DNA of 64,000 nucleotides from Actinokineospora alba (lineage in GTDB: Bacteria; Actinomycetota; Actinomycetes; Mycobacteriales; Pseudonocardiaceae): NCBI RefSeq assembly GCF_004362515.1, contig NZ_SNXU01000001.1, forward strand, positions 6,324,001 through 6,388,000, read 5' to 3'. Below the pieces are notes generated by a model. The model saw only the letters and a list, made by a program, of their open reading frames with translations. It did not search any database and was not told the DNA's origin. A program made the position numbers and the translations under genes. Of the stretch, positions 8,690 through 17,223 are shown in pieces (position 1 is the first letter of the stretch; the number at the start of each line of letters is the position of its first letter).

Positions 8690-9925
8690 TTGAGGCGTGT
8701 CATCAAGGCTGCAGCGATCGCCACCGCGGCGACGCTCGGCTTGGTCGCGTGCGGCGGCGGTTCCGACAGCGGCGCCGGTGGGAACACCGAGCTCGAGCTG
8801 ATGGTCCCGTCCTACGGCGACAAGACCAAGCCCTACTGGGAAGACCTGGTCAAGGCGTTCGAGGCCAAGAACCCCACCATCAAGGTCAAGCTCGAGGTGC
8901 AGAGCTGGGACGACATCTACAAGGTCCTCGACACGAAGATCCAGGGCCAGAAGGCGCCGGACATCCTCGAACTCGACTCCGCGGGTCCGGCCTACGGCAA
9001 GGAAGGCCTGCTGTTCAAGGCCGACGAGATCGTCTCCCCCGGCACGCTGGCCGACGTCGTGCCCGCGTTCGTCGAGAGCGCGGCGATCGACGGCACCGCG
9101 TACGGCGTGCCGACGGTGGCCTCGACCCGTGCGCTGTTCTACAACAAGGAACTGTTCACCAAGGCAGGCATCGCGGCTCCGCCCAAGACCTGGGACGAGC
9201 TGCTCGACTCCGCCAAGAAGATCTCCGCCCTCGGTGGCGGGGTCAGCGGCTACGGCATGCCGCTGGGCAACGAGGAAGCCCAGGGCGAGACCTCCATCTG
9301 GGCCTACGGCGCGGGCGCTTCGTGGGGTGACGGCTCGAAGATCACCGTCAACACCCCGGAGGCGACCGAGGCGCTCACCTTCATGAAGAAGATGATCGAC
9401 GAGAAGGCCACCCAGGCCGACCCGGGCGCGACCAACCGCACGCCACTGATCAACGTCTTCATCCAGGGCAAGATCGGCATGATCACCGGCCTGCCGCCGG
9501 TCGTCGGCCAGATCAAGGAGAAGAACCCTTCTCTGCAGTGGGCGATCGCGCCGAGCCCGACCAAGGACGGCAAGCCCGCCACCCTGGGTGTCGCCGACTA
9601 CTTCGTCGGGTTCAAGAAGGACGGGAAGAAGCAGGAAGCGATCCGCAAGTTCCTGGACTTCTTCTACGAGAAGGACAACTACGTCAAGTTCAACGACAAC
9701 GAGGGCTTCATCCCGGCCACCAAGTCCGGTGGTGAGGCCGCCGCGGCGAAGCCGGAGCTCAAGGAGTTCATCGCCGCCCTTCCCGGCGCGAAGTTCTACC
9801 CGTCGACGAACCCGGCGTGGAGCACCGCTTCCGGAGCGTTCAAGCAGCTGGTCGGCCAGATCCAGACCAAGCCCGCCGCTGACGTGCTGAAGGAGATTCA
9901 GGCCAAGGTGGACGCGGGCGGCTGA
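8690..9925 (+). CDS. Sugar ABC transporter substrate-binding lipoprotein
   Basis: A 411-aa family-1 extracellular solute-binding protein. TTG start, with AGGAAGG and GGAGAAG just upstream. Signal peptide with lipobox LVAC, so Cys21 is the lipidated residue and the protein sits on the outer face of the membrane. The mature part has the usual features: the hinge region GTAYGVPTVASTRALFYNKELF, KTWDELLDSAKKIS, and a C-terminal WSTASGAFKQLVGQIQ. It delivers an oligosaccharide to the two permeases downstream; the sugar is unknown but may be a product of the divergent GH31 enzyme. It is separated from the permease genes by an 83-base gap with a strong hairpin. Confidence 0.93.
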   Translation: MRRVIKAAAIATAATLGLVACGGGSDSGAGGNTELELMVPSYGDKTKPYWEDLVKAFEAKNPTIKVKLEVQSWDDIYKVLDTKIQGQKAPDILELDSAGPAYGKEGLLFKADEIVSPGTLADVVPAFVESAAIDGTAYGVPTVASTRALFYNKELFTKAGIAAPPKTWDELLDSAKKISALGGGVSGYGMPLGNEEAQGETSIWAYGAGASWGDGSKITVNTPEATEALTFMKKMIDEKATQADPGATNRTPLINVFIQGKIGMITGLPPVVGQIKEKNPSLQWAIAPSPTKDGKPATLGVADYFVGFKKDGKKQEAIRKFLDFFYEKDNYVKFNDNEGFIPATKSGGEAAAAKPELKEFIAALPGAKFYPSTNPAWSTASGAFKQLVGQIQTKPAADVLKEIQAKVDAGG

Positions 9926-9947
9926 CCCCTGCGAGCCGTCCGCCCGT

Positions 9948-9985
9948 CCGTGGGTGGCGACCGGGGCATCGGTCGCCACCCACGG
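9948..9985 (+). promoter_or_regulatory. Intercistronic hairpin between binding protein and permeases
   Basis: Perfect 15-bp stem (CCGTGGGTGGCGACC at 9948-9962 with 9971-9985) around an 8-nt loop, in the gap after the binding-protein stop. Placement between a highly needed binding protein and its permeases fits an mRNA-stabilising or partial-termination element that keeps the binding protein in excess. Confidence 0.7.
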
Positions 9986-10008
9986 TTCTGAGAGAACCGA
10001 GGGAGTTT

Positions 10009-10944
10009 GTGCCAGTGATCGACCCGACTGTGGCGACCGCCCCGCCGACCAAGGCCCGACGCCGCAAGGTCACCAGGGAGTCGACCCTGCAGGCCCTGCC
10101 GTGGCTGGCGCCCGCGCTGCTGCTAATCGGCGGCGTCGTGGTGTACCCGGCGGGCTACATGTTCTACACCTCGTTCCGCGACATCTCCCGGTTCGGCACC
10201 GACCTGGGCTGGGCGGGCTGGGACAACTACGGCAAGGTCTTCGCGCTCGGGCACCTGCCGAGGGTCTTCCTCAACACCGGGGTGTGGGTCGTCGGCGTGG
10301 TGCTCGTCAGCGTGCTGGTCTCGCTGGTGCTGGCGCAGTTCCTGAACAAGACCTTCCCGGGCCGCACGGTCGTGCGGCTGGCGGTCATCGTGCCGTGGGC
10401 GGCGTCGGTGGTGATGACCTCGACGATCTTCGTCTACGGCCTTGACCCGTTCTACGGGGTGATCAACCAGTTCCTGGTCGACACCGGCGTGATGGCGCAG
10501 CCCTACGGCTTCCTGAAGAACCCGGTCTCGGGCTTCCTGTCGTCGGCGGCGGTGGCGGTGTTCGTGTCCGTCCCGTTCACCACCTTCGTCATCCTCGCCG
10601 GCCTGCAGACCGTGCCGGGTGACGTGCTGGAGGCGGCGCAGATCGACGGCGCGACCAAACCGCAAACCTATTGGCGGGTCGTGTTCCCGATGTTGCGGCC
10701 CGCGCTCGCGGTGGCCGCGCTGATCAACGTCATCAACGTGTTCAACTCGCTGCCCATCCTGCGCACGATGACCGGCGCGATCCCCGGATACGACGCCGAC
10801 ACGACCACCACCCTGACCTTCAAGATCATCCAGGGCGACCGCCAGATCGACACGGCGAGCGCGCTGAGCGTCATCAACTTCCTGGTGGTCCTCATCGTGA
10901 TCGCCTTCTACCTGCGCATCGTGCGCCCGATGCGGGAGGTCTGA
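10009..10944 (+). CDS. Sugar ABC permease, MalF/UgpA type
   Basis: A 311-aa inner-membrane permease. GTG start after GAGGGAG. Six membrane segments are visible, starting with LPWLAPALLLIGGVVVYPAG. The EAA loop that docks the ATPase is DVLEAAQIDGATKPQTYWRVVFPML (about 204-228 in the protein), and it is intact. It forms a heterodimer with the next gene's product and imports an oligosaccharide. The next start is 4 nt downstream of this stop. No ATPase gene follows; in actinomycetes such importers often share an ATPase (MsiK) encoded elsewhere. Confidence 0.93.
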   Translation: MPVIDPTVATAPPTKARRRKVTRESTLQALPWLAPALLLIGGVVVYPAGYMFYTSFRDISRFGTDLGWAGWDNYGKVFALGHLPRVFLNTGVWVVGVVLVSVLVSLVLAQFLNKTFPGRTVVRLAVIVPWAASVVMTSTIFVYGLDPFYGVINQFLVDTGVMAQPYGFLKNPVSGFLSSAAVAVFVSVPFTTFVILAGLQTVPGDVLEAAQIDGATKPQTYWRVVFPMLRPALAVAALINVINVFNSLPILRTMTGAIPGYDADTTTTLTFKIIQGDRQIDTASALSVINFLVVLIVIAFYLRIVRPMREV

Positions 10945-10948
10945 GTCC

Positions 10949-11839
10949 ATGAGCACCCTCACCGAGACTCCCCCGGCACTGGGCTCAGGGAACCGCACAC
11001 CCCGACCGGCCCTGCGGGCCCGGCGGCGCTGGGACCTCACCGCGATCGGCGGGGTCATCGCGCTGATCTTCCTGGCGCCCTACCTGATCATGCTGTCCGG
11101 CGCCTTCAAGTCGCGTCCGGAGATCCTCAAGGTCCCCCCGACGTACCTGCCCGCCGAATGGCACCCCGAGAACTTCCTGACCATGTGGGGCACACCGGAG
11201 ACACCGCTGCCCTCGAACCTGTGGTCGACCGTCGTGATCTCGATCGGCGGCACCCTGCTGGCCCTGGTGGCGGCGGTACCGGCGGCGTACTTCACCGCAC
11301 GGCACAACTTCCGGCTGAAGATGCCGTTCCTGCTGCTGGTGCTGATCACCCAGATGTTGCAGCCCACGGTGCTGGCCTCAGGCCTGTTCCGTGAGTTCGT
11401 GACATTGGAACTCAACGACACGTACCTGTCGATGATCCTGGTCAACGCGGCGTTCAACCTGTCCTTCGCCGTGTGGATCATGCACAGCTTCTTCTCGGCG
11501 GTCCCGAAGGAGATCGAGGAAGCGGCCTGGCTGGACGGCTGCTCCCGCTTCGACTCCATGCGAAGGATCATGCTGCCCCTGGTCTGGCCGGGCATCGTGA
11601 CGACGGTCGTGTTCACTTTCATCGCTTGCTGGAATGAATTCGCGGCGAGCTTGATTCTTTTGCCGACTGACACGAACCAGCCGTTGACGGTGGCGCTGAC
11701 GAAGTTCGTCGGACAGTACGACTCGGCTTGGCAGTATGTGTTCGCTGTGTCGATTATCGGTATCTTGCCGGTGGTGGTCCTGTTCGCCCTTATCGAGAAG
11801 CGACTGGTGGCGGGGCTGACTGCGGGTGGGGTGAAGTAG
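10949..11839 (+). CDS. Sugar ABC permease, MalG/UgpE type
   Basis: A 296-aa partner permease. The N-terminus (about 1-25) is charged and cytoplasmic, then six membrane segments starting at LTAIGGVIALIFLAPYLIMLSG. The EAA loop is present as EIEEAAWLDGCSRFDSM followed by RRIMLPLVWPGIVTT. It is the last gene of the importer operon, 4 nt after the first permease. The following 690 bases hold repeats and no ATPase. The last 200 bases of the gene use more A/T-ending codons than the rest (for example TTGATTCTTTTGCCG). Confidence 0.93.
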   Translation: MSTLTETPPALGSGNRTPRPALRARRRWDLTAIGGVIALIFLAPYLIMLSGAFKSRPEILKVPPTYLPAEWHPENFLTMWGTPETPLPSNLWSTVVISIGGTLLALVAAVPAAYFTARHNFRLKMPFLLLVLITQMLQPTVLASGLFREFVTLELNDTYLSMILVNAAFNLSFAVWIMHSFFSAVPKEIEEAAWLDGCSRFDSMRRIMLPLVWPGIVTTVVFTFIACWNEFAASLILLPTDTNQPLTVALTKFVGQYDSAWQYVFAVSIIGILPVVVLFALIEKRLVAGLTAGGVK

Positions 11840-11867
11840 GGATCAAGGCCGTCGCTGGACACAATTA

Positions 11868-12017
11868 CCTCCGGGGACGGCTCTTCGCCCTGAACCTCCG
11901 GACGTGGTCGCCTTCGGGGACGGCCCTTCGCCCTTAAGCTCCGGACGTGGTCACCTTCGGGGACGGCTCTTGGTCCTTAAGCTCCGGACGTGGTCACCTT
12001 CGGGGACGGCTCTTCGC
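11868..12017. repeat. 43-nt tandem repeat, about 3.4 copies
   Basis: Units start at exactly 11900, 11943 and 11986 (GGACGTGGTCACCTTCGGGG, then ACGGCTCTTCGCCC), with a partial copy before them. They lie just after the permease stop. No gene; the unit has no obvious dyad. The rest of 11840-12530 holds two structured repeats and a terminator. Confidence 0.85.
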
Positions 12018-12053
12018 CCCTGCACTTCCCCCTTGCCCCTCGTCCTGGCCGCT

Positions 12054-12148
12054 TTTAATTCTCGATCATCGGTGTCAAGGGTCGGCTTGCCGATCGCGCA
12101 GCGACGGCCGTTTACGGCCGCCCTTGACAGCGATGATCGAGAATTAAA
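12054..12148 (+). repeat. Structured multi-hairpin palindromic element, copy A
   Basis: An outer 28-bp stem with one mismatch (from TTTAATTCTCGATCATCG to CGATGATCGAGAATTAAA) encloses three small hairpins: 12082-12093 (TCGG-CTTG-CCGA), 12094-12104 (TCGC-GCA-GCGA) and 12105-12120 (CGGCCG-TTTA-CGGCCG). Conserved flanks (CCTCGTCCTGGCCGC before, GCCAGAGGGGCCCACC after) are also partly complementary. Copies B and C are at 12218-12312 (inverted) and 40380-40472. It lies between convergent genes. Confidence 0.85.
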
Positions 12149-12217
12149 CAATCGCGCCAGAGGGGCCCACCCACTTCTCTTTGGTACCAACAAGAAAGTC
12201 CCCCTCGACCATAGTTG

Positions 12218-12312
12218 TTTAACTCTCGATCATCGGCGTCAAGGGCGGCCGTAAACGGCCGTCGCTGCGCGATCGGCAAGCCGACCCTTGACACCGATGA
12301 TCGAGAGTTAAA
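12218..12312 (-). repeat. Structured multi-hairpin palindromic element, copy B (inverted)
   Basis: Same element as copy A in opposite orientation, 69 bases away. Apart from the ends of the outer stem (an A-T pair in A is G-C here) and one change near the stem mismatch, the 95 bases match. Its right flank is the reverse complement of the CCCCTCGTCCTGGCC flank of copy A. A and B together could form a giant hairpin or be the two ends of a small element with the 69 bases between them as cargo. Confidence 0.85.
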
Positions 12313-12480
12313 GATGGCCAGGACGAGGGGGCAGGGGGTAGAGCAGGGATTAAAAGCATGCTCACTGCCCACCCGCCCAGTGCACCCCGCTATCCCCTCG
12401 GGTTTCCTCGTCCGGGGTGGGGCTGTGGGTGGTGCATTTGGTTGGGCTGGTTATGAACCTTCGTGGGTCTACGCGAGGTG

Positions 12481-12517
12481 CGATGGTGCGTCCCCTGGGG
12501 TGTGGAACGCACCATCG
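12481..12517 (-). terminator. Terminator hairpin after the first M28 gene
   Basis: Perfect 11-bp stem (CGATGGTGCGT with ACGCACCATCG) and a 15-nt loop, 14 bases beyond the stop of the minus-strand peptidase gene. No U-run. Confidence 0.6.
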
Positions 12518-12530
12518 GCACTCGTCAAAA

Positions 12531-14048
12531 TCACATGGCGGGGGCGATCTCCTGGGTGGCCGACTTCGCCATTCGTTGTGCCGCCGCTCGCTGGGCGCGT
12601 GGGGGTACGCCGTTGACGTCCTCGGTGCTGGTCGCGTAGTTGCCGATCGCGTAGGCGATGGCGTCTGCGTTGCGGTCGAGGAAGGCCGGGTTCACGTTGC
12701 CCAGGTTGTCCTTTGAGGTCTGGTGGTTGGGGTCGAACGCTGCGCCGGCTTGGCCGCCCCACTTCGCGGCCTGGGTGGCCGACTTGTAGGTGAAAGAGCC
12801 GCCGTAGATGCCGCCGGTGGGGATGCCGACCGCGACGAAGCCCGGGTGGTCGGTGTTGGCGTCGTAGTTCGTGCCCTCGGTGGGGATGCCGCGCGCTGAG
12901 TAGAAGTCCAGGAAGGTCTTCTCGATCTGGGCACAGCCGTAGGGGCGCGGGCCGGGCGCGACCCGGTCGGAGTCGTCGCCGTCGTAGACGAAGTGGCCTG
13001 CGTTGAGGGAGCCGAGCATGTCGAAGTGCAGGTACATGGAGATGTCCAGCTTGGCCTCGAAGTCGAGCGAGTCCAAGTACGCCCGGGAGCCGCTCTGCGT
13101 CCATTCCGCGCCCCAGAAGGCGAAGCGGACCGCGTTGGACGTCCTGGGGGAGCCGCCGAGCTTCAGTGCGACCTCGAGCAGAGCCGCCGCGCCGGTGGCG
13201 TTGTCGTTGATGCCGGGGACGTCGTCCTCGCTGTCGAGCTGGGCGCCCGCCAGCACCACGTTGTCGGCCCGGCCGGTGCGGGTCTGGGCGATCAGGTTGT
13301 GGCTGACCGTGGGCACGATGTGGGTGCGGATGTCCACCGTGGTGGTCGTGCCCGCAAGCGCGACGAGTGCCGCGCCGTCGGCCATGGTCACCAGGCCGGT
13401 CGGGATGCGCGACGCCGTGGGGCCGCCTGCCAGGATGCCGCGGGGCGGGCCTTCGAGCTGGTTGTAGATGACCGCGGCCAACGCACCCGCGTCGGCGGCG
13501 AGTGCCTGCTTCTGGGTGAAGGTGCAGCCGCCGCGCTTGATCAGTGCGATGCCGCCGGTGAGGTCGAGCCCGGCGTAGTCGGCGGCGTCGCAGCCGGGGT
13601 TGGCGTCGACGGGCACGTGCACCAGCCTGCCGGTCACCCCGCCCGCCGGGGTGCTGATGGTGTGGATGATCGGGAACGGCTCGATGGAGGTTCCGCCCGC
13701 CACAACGGAAGCGGCGTCGGTGACGCGGCGGTCGAAGGTGAACTCCGGGGTCTCGACGACGAAACCGGCTTCGCGCAGCTTGTCCGCGACGTAGTCGAGG
13801 CTGTCGCGGTATCCCCCGGTGTAGGCCGCCCGGGTGCCGCCCGCCCGATCGGCGAAGCGCTGGAACGCGATGAGGTGCCGGTTGACCCGGTCCAGGGAAA
13901 CCTTGCGCACCAGGGTGTCGGCGAGGGTCTCCCCGGACTGCTCGGGGGCGGCGCCCGCGACCGGGCCGGTACCGCCCAGCATCGCGACGGTCACCGCCAG
14001 GATCGCCAGGGCGGACCGCCCAGTGCTGCGCAACGGGTTGAGGCGCAC
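12531..14048 (-). CDS. Secreted M28-family peptidase homologue, degenerate zinc site (paralogue 1)
   Basis: A 505-aa protein with a signal peptide (about 1-33, cleavage near VAGAAPEQ), a PA domain insert (about 120-240) and an M28 aminopeptidase domain. Compared with the usual M28 site (His, Asp, Glu base, Glu, Asp, His) it has GAQLDS where GAHLDS is normal (first zinc His to Gln, about residue 268) and GAEWTQSGS where AEE is normal (bridging zinc Glu to Trp, about 312; the general base Glu is kept). GINDNATG, HFDMLGS and NTDHPGF are intact. It has its own upstream region with a regulatory half-site pair at 14130-14160. Either it binds one zinc or peptide without cleaving, or it is a remodelled enzyme. 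Confidence 0.88.
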   Translation of the reverse strand: MRLNPLRSTGRSALAILAVTVAMLGGTGPVAGAAPEQSGETLADTLVRKVSLDRVNRHLIAFQRFADRAGGTRAAYTGGYRDSLDYVADKLREAGFVVETPEFTFDRRVTDAASVVAGGTSIEPFPIIHTISTPAGGVTGRLVHVPVDANPGCDAADYAGLDLTGGIALIKRGGCTFTQKQALAADAGALAAVIYNQLEGPPRGILAGGPTASRIPTGLVTMADGAALVALAGTTTTVDIRTHIVPTVSHNLIAQTRTGRADNVVLAGAQLDSEDDVPGINDNATGAAALLEVALKLGGSPRTSNAVRFAFWGAEWTQSGSRAYLDSLDFEAKLDISMYLHFDMLGSLNAGHFVYDGDDSDRVAPGPRPYGCAQIEKTFLDFYSARGIPTEGTNYDANTDHPGFVAVGIPTGGIYGGSFTYKSATQAAKWGGQAGAAFDPNHQTSKDNLGNVNPAFLDRNADAIAYAIGNYATSTEDVNGVPPRAQRAAAQRMAKSATQEIAPAM

Positions 14049-14129
14049 GTCATCTCCTCTCGAAGGTCATTCGCTGAGTCCAATCAGGACGTTCCGTGCC
14101 ACTCTCGCCCTTCATGGCCCGACTAGCCC

Positions 14130-14160
14130 GGTCCAATGACCCGCGAAGTGGATCGTTCTG
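14130..14160. promoter_or_regulatory. Half-site pair GGTCCA...AGTGGATCGTTC upstream of M28 paralogue 1
   Basis: GGTCCA (14130-14135) and AGTGGATCGTTCTG (14147-14160), inverted relative to each other, about 80-110 bases before the peptidase start. The same right half (GTGGAYYGTTCKG) occurs upstream of M28 paralogue 3 and of NRPS1. Possible shared operator; the regulator is not proven. Confidence 0.45.
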
Positions 14161-14178
14161 CTGGTGCGAAACGAGAAA

Positions 14179-14206
14179 TGGGCCGCCCCGCGAACGGGAC
14201 GGCCCA
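14179..14206 (-). terminator. Terminator hairpin after M28 paralogue 2
   Basis: TGGGCCG and CGGCCCA arms with further G-C pairs inside, 12 bases after the minus-strand stop of the second peptidase gene. It separates the two-gene unit (paralogues 3 and 2) from paralogue 1. Confidence 0.55.
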
Positions 14207-14218
14207 CTGGAGAGCAGG

Positions 14219-15700
14219 TCAGATCGAGTCCGCCGCGACCGCCATGGCCGACGCGCGGGACACCGACCGCAGCCCGGCCCGCTCGGAGCGGGGCGGAACG
14301 CCGTTGACGCCCTCGGTGCTGACCGCGTAGGAGGCCGTCACCCAGGCCATCGCGTCGGCGTTGCGGTCGAGCGCGACCCGGTCGACGTTGCCGAGGTTGT
14401 CGCAGGCCTCGTGGTAGCAGGCGTCGAACCACACCCCGGCCGTCCCGCCCCACTTCTGCGCCTGCGCGGCCGACTTGGCGCCGATCGTGCCGGTGTAGAG
14501 GCCGCCCGACGGGATGCCGACCGAGAGAAACGCGAGCTGGTCGGAGCGGTGGTTGAGCGGGGTGGTCTCGACCGGCACGCCCCGCGTGGTCAGATAGTCC
14601 ACAAAGGACGCCTTGATGTGGCCGGAACCGTACGGGCCGGTGTCGCCGTCGTAGATGAAGTAGCCCGCGTTGGGCGAGCCGATCGCGTCGAAATTGAGGT
14701 ACAGCGCGATGTCGAGCTGCTCCTCGAAACTCAGGTGCGACACGTAGTAGGGCGAGCCGATGATGCCGAACTCCCATGCGCCGAAGAAGACGAACCGCAC
14801 CGCGTTGCTCACCTTGGGCGAGCCGCCGAGCTGCAGGGCGGTCTCCAGCAGGGCCGCCGAGCCGGTGGCGTTGCTGTTGATGCCCGCGCCTTCGACCACA
14901 CTGTCCAGGTGCCCGCCCGCGACCACGACGTTGTCCGCGCGGCCGGTCTTGGTCTGCGCGATCACCGTGCGGGAGGTGCGCTGCTCGTTGAGCACCTTCA
15001 GTTCCAGATTGACCGTCTGACCCGCCTTCGCGCGCAGCGCCACACCGTCCACCTGGGACACTCCGCCGCTGGGGATCACCGCCTGGTCGGGCGAGGTGAG
15101 GTTGCCGCGCAGCCAGCCGTCGATGTTGTTGGCGAAGATCACGCCGATGGCGCCCGCCTTGGCCGCGTTCTGCTGCTTGACCGCGAACGGGCAGCCACCG
15201 CGCCGGATCAGCGCGATCGTGCCCGCGTAGTTCGCGCCGGCGAAATCGGACGCGGCGCAACCGGGGGTCGCGCTCTCCGGGAGGACCGCGAGCGGGCCGG
15301 TGATGCCACCCTTGGGGGTGTCCGGGGTGTAGAGGGCCATGTGCATCTTGACCGGCGTCCCGCCGACGGTCAGGCGCTCGACGAGGGCCTCGGAGTACGG
15401 GATCGGGAACTGCTGGGTGGTGACGTCGTATCCGGCGGCGGTGAGCTTGCCGACGACGTAGTCGACGGAGGCCTCGTGGCCCGGGGTGCCAGGGGCGCGC
15501 CTGCCGCCGGTCTGGTCGGAGATGCGCTGGAAGGCGATGAGGTGGCGGTTCATCGCGTCCAGCGTCACCTTGCTCGTCAGACGCTTGGCCAGGGCCGGGC
15601 CGTCGGGCTCGGCGGCTTGCGCGCCCGCGGGTAAGACGGTCATGCCGAGGCAGGCGGCGATCGCCAGCGCCGCCCCTCTGAGGACTCTGCTGCGGGACAT
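14219..15700 (-). CDS. Secreted M28-family peptidase homologue, degenerate site (paralogue 2)
   Basis: A 493-aa protein with a signal peptide (MSRSRVLRGAALAIAACLG..., cleavage near AQAAEP), PA insert and M28 domain. Changes from the usual site: GINSNATG in place of GINDxxxG (bridging Asp to Ser), GAWEFG in place of GAEE (catalytic base Glu to Trp, about residue 307) and RSDQLAF in place of SDHxxF (last zinc His to Gln, about 387). GGHLDS and NFDAIGS are kept. The losses differ from those in paralogue 1. It starts 12 nt after paralogue 3 and is probably cotranscribed with it. Likely a non-catalytic, secreted binding or decoy protein; this is inference. Confidence 0.88.
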   Translation of the reverse strand: MSRSRVLRGAALAIAACLGMTVLPAGAQAAEPDGPALAKRLTSKVTLDAMNRHLIAFQRISDQTGGRRAPGTPGHEASVDYVVGKLTAAGYDVTTQQFPIPYSEALVERLTVGGTPVKMHMALYTPDTPKGGITGPLAVLPESATPGCAASDFAGANYAGTIALIRRGGCPFAVKQQNAAKAGAIGVIFANNIDGWLRGNLTSPDQAVIPSGGVSQVDGVALRAKAGQTVNLELKVLNEQRTSRTVIAQTKTGRADNVVVAGGHLDSVVEGAGINSNATGSAALLETALQLGGSPKVSNAVRFVFFGAWEFGIIGSPYYVSHLSFEEQLDIALYLNFDAIGSPNAGYFIYDGDTGPYGSGHIKASFVDYLTTRGVPVETTPLNHRSDQLAFLSVGIPSGGLYTGTIGAKSAAQAQKWGGTAGVWFDACYHEACDNLGNVDRVALDRNADAMAWVTASYAVSTEGVNGVPPRSERAGLRSVSRASAMAVAADSI

Positions 15701-15712
15701 CCGGGCTCGCTT

Positions 15713-17014
15713 TCAGGGGTTGTGGGTCAGGGGCAGGGCGTCGGTGTCGGCGGCGTACCGGGCGATGACCCAGCCGACGGCGGCGGCGTTGTGGGCGAGC
15801 ATCACCTGGTCCACATTGGACAGCTGGTCGGCCGCCTGGTGGTAGTTCGGGTCGTAGGCGAGACCGGCCGTGCCGCCCCACTTGCGGGCCTGCTCGGGGG
15901 TCTTGATCGCGGTGGCGCCGGTGTAGAGCCCGCCGGTGGGGATACCCGCCTCGACGAACACGGCGTGGTCGAACCCGCCGAACAGCGACAGCGGCTCGGT
16001 CTCCACGCCGCGCCCGGCGAGGAAGTCGACGAAGGACTGCTCGATGTGGGAGGAGCCCGCCGGGCCGGGGCCGCCGTCGAAGACGAAGTAGCCGCCGTTG
16101 GGTGAGCTGAGCATGTCGAAGTTTAGGTACAGGGCCAGGTCGCGCACCTGCGCCTCGGTGAGGTCGCGGACGTAGTGGTTGGAGCCGATCTGGCCGAGTT
16201 CCTCCGCACCCCACCAGGCGAACCGCACGGCGTTGCGCACCTCGGGTGTGCCGCCCAGCTCCAGAGCCGCCGTCAGCAGCGCCGCGCACCCCGCGCCCGC
16301 GTCGTTGATGCCGGGGCCGTCGACCACGCTGTCGAGGTGCGCGCCCGCCATGACGACCCGGTCGGTGCGGCCGGTCCTGGTCTGGGCGATCACGTTGCGG
16401 GAGACACGGGGCTCGGAGAAGCGCCTCAGCTCCAGGGTGACCTGGTGGCCCGCCTTGTGGCGCAGGGCGCTTCCGTCGGCTTTGCCGATGCCGCCGGTGG
16501 GGATGCGGGCGTTGTCCGGGGAGACAAGGTTGCCGAGGAGCCACTCGTCGTTGGTGTTGTGGATGACCGTGCCGATGGCACCCGCTTTCGCGGCGTTGGC
16601 CTGCTTGACCCAGTGCGGTCCGCCGCCGCGCGGGATCAGGACGATGGTGCCGGTGTAGTCGGCGCCGTCGAAGTCGGACTCGGCGCACCCGTTGGCTTCC
16701 AGGACGACGAGCGGCCCGGTGATGCCGCCGGGTGGGGTGTCAGGTGAGTGGCGCATGACCGTGATGGGGACGCTGTCGGCGCCGACTTGGAGGCGTTCGG
16801 CGACGGTTTCCTCATAGATGATGGGGAACTCTTGGAGCAACACGTCGAAACCGGCGGCAATGAGGCGTTCGGCCACGTAGTCGACGGACTCCTCGTGGCC
16901 GGGGGTGCCCGACGCGCGGCGGCCGCCGTTGCGGTCGGCGATGCGTTGGAAGGCTTGGAGATGGTGCAGGACCGCGTCGGCGGTGACGCTGTCGGCTAGA
17001 TCCTGGGGGACCAT
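15713..17014 (-). CDS. M28-family peptidase, intact active site, no signal peptide (paralogue 3)
   Basis: A 433-aa protein. The start is set at MVPQDLADSV (17014) because GAGGAG lies 6-11 bases upstream; a longer frame to 17134 is Pro/Gly-rich and has no ribosome site. No signal peptide is seen with this start, so it appears cytoplasmic. All M28 residues are present: GAHLDS (about 224), GINDAGAG, GAEELGQIGS, NFDMLSS and FDHAVF. This predicts an aminopeptidase or carboxypeptidase that binds two zinc ions. It is the only one of the three neighbours expected to be a conventional enzyme. It heads a two-gene unit with paralogue 2, with a half-site pair at 17070-17109. Confidence 0.9.
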   Translation of the reverse strand: MVPQDLADSVTADAVLHHLQAFQRIADRNGGRRASGTPGHEESVDYVAERLIAAGFDVLLQEFPIIYEETVAERLQVGADSVPITVMRHSPDTPPGGITGPLVVLEANGCAESDFDGADYTGTIVLIPRGGGPHWVKQANAAKAGAIGTVIHNTNDEWLLGNLVSPDNARIPTGGIGKADGSALRHKAGHQVTLELRRFSEPRVSRNVIAQTRTGRTDRVVMAGAHLDSVVDGPGINDAGAGCAALLTAALELGGTPEVRNAVRFAWWGAEELGQIGSNHYVRDLTEAQVRDLALYLNFDMLSSPNGGYFVFDGGPGPAGSSHIEQSFVDFLAGRGVETEPLSLFGGFDHAVFVEAGIPTGGLYTGATAIKTPEQARKWGGTAGLAYDPNYHQAADQLSNVDQVMLAHNAAAVGWVIARYAADTDALPLTHNP

Positions 17015-17069
17015 CTGGTTCTCCTCTTGCGGGTTGGGCGGCGCTGTCACTGTGGCCTGGATGGGGGGC

Positions 17070-17109
17070 GGTCCACCCGAGCCATTCGGGGGTGAAGTGG
17101 ACTGTTCGG
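17070..17109. promoter_or_regulatory. Half-site pair upstream of M28 paralogue 3
   Basis: GGTCCA (17070-17075) and AGTGGACTGTTCGG (17096-17109), 55-95 bases before the start. The spacing is about 9 bases (roughly one helical turn) longer than at 14130. Confidence 0.45.
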
Positions 17110-17223
17110 TGTTGTCCACAGGCCGGCCCCCCACAGATCGCTCCGCTCACCCCTTCGTGCAGTGCTATCCCGATAAACTGGACAAGGGCAGCCTCTGGGG
17201 GTTTGCGTGGCTTTGTTGTGGGG

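Noticed and set aside
12054..12148. tRNA or known riboswitch because of the multi-hairpin fold
   Set aside because: The 28-bp closing stem and hairpins do not match tRNA geometry or any riboswitch core I recognise, and it lies at gene ends.
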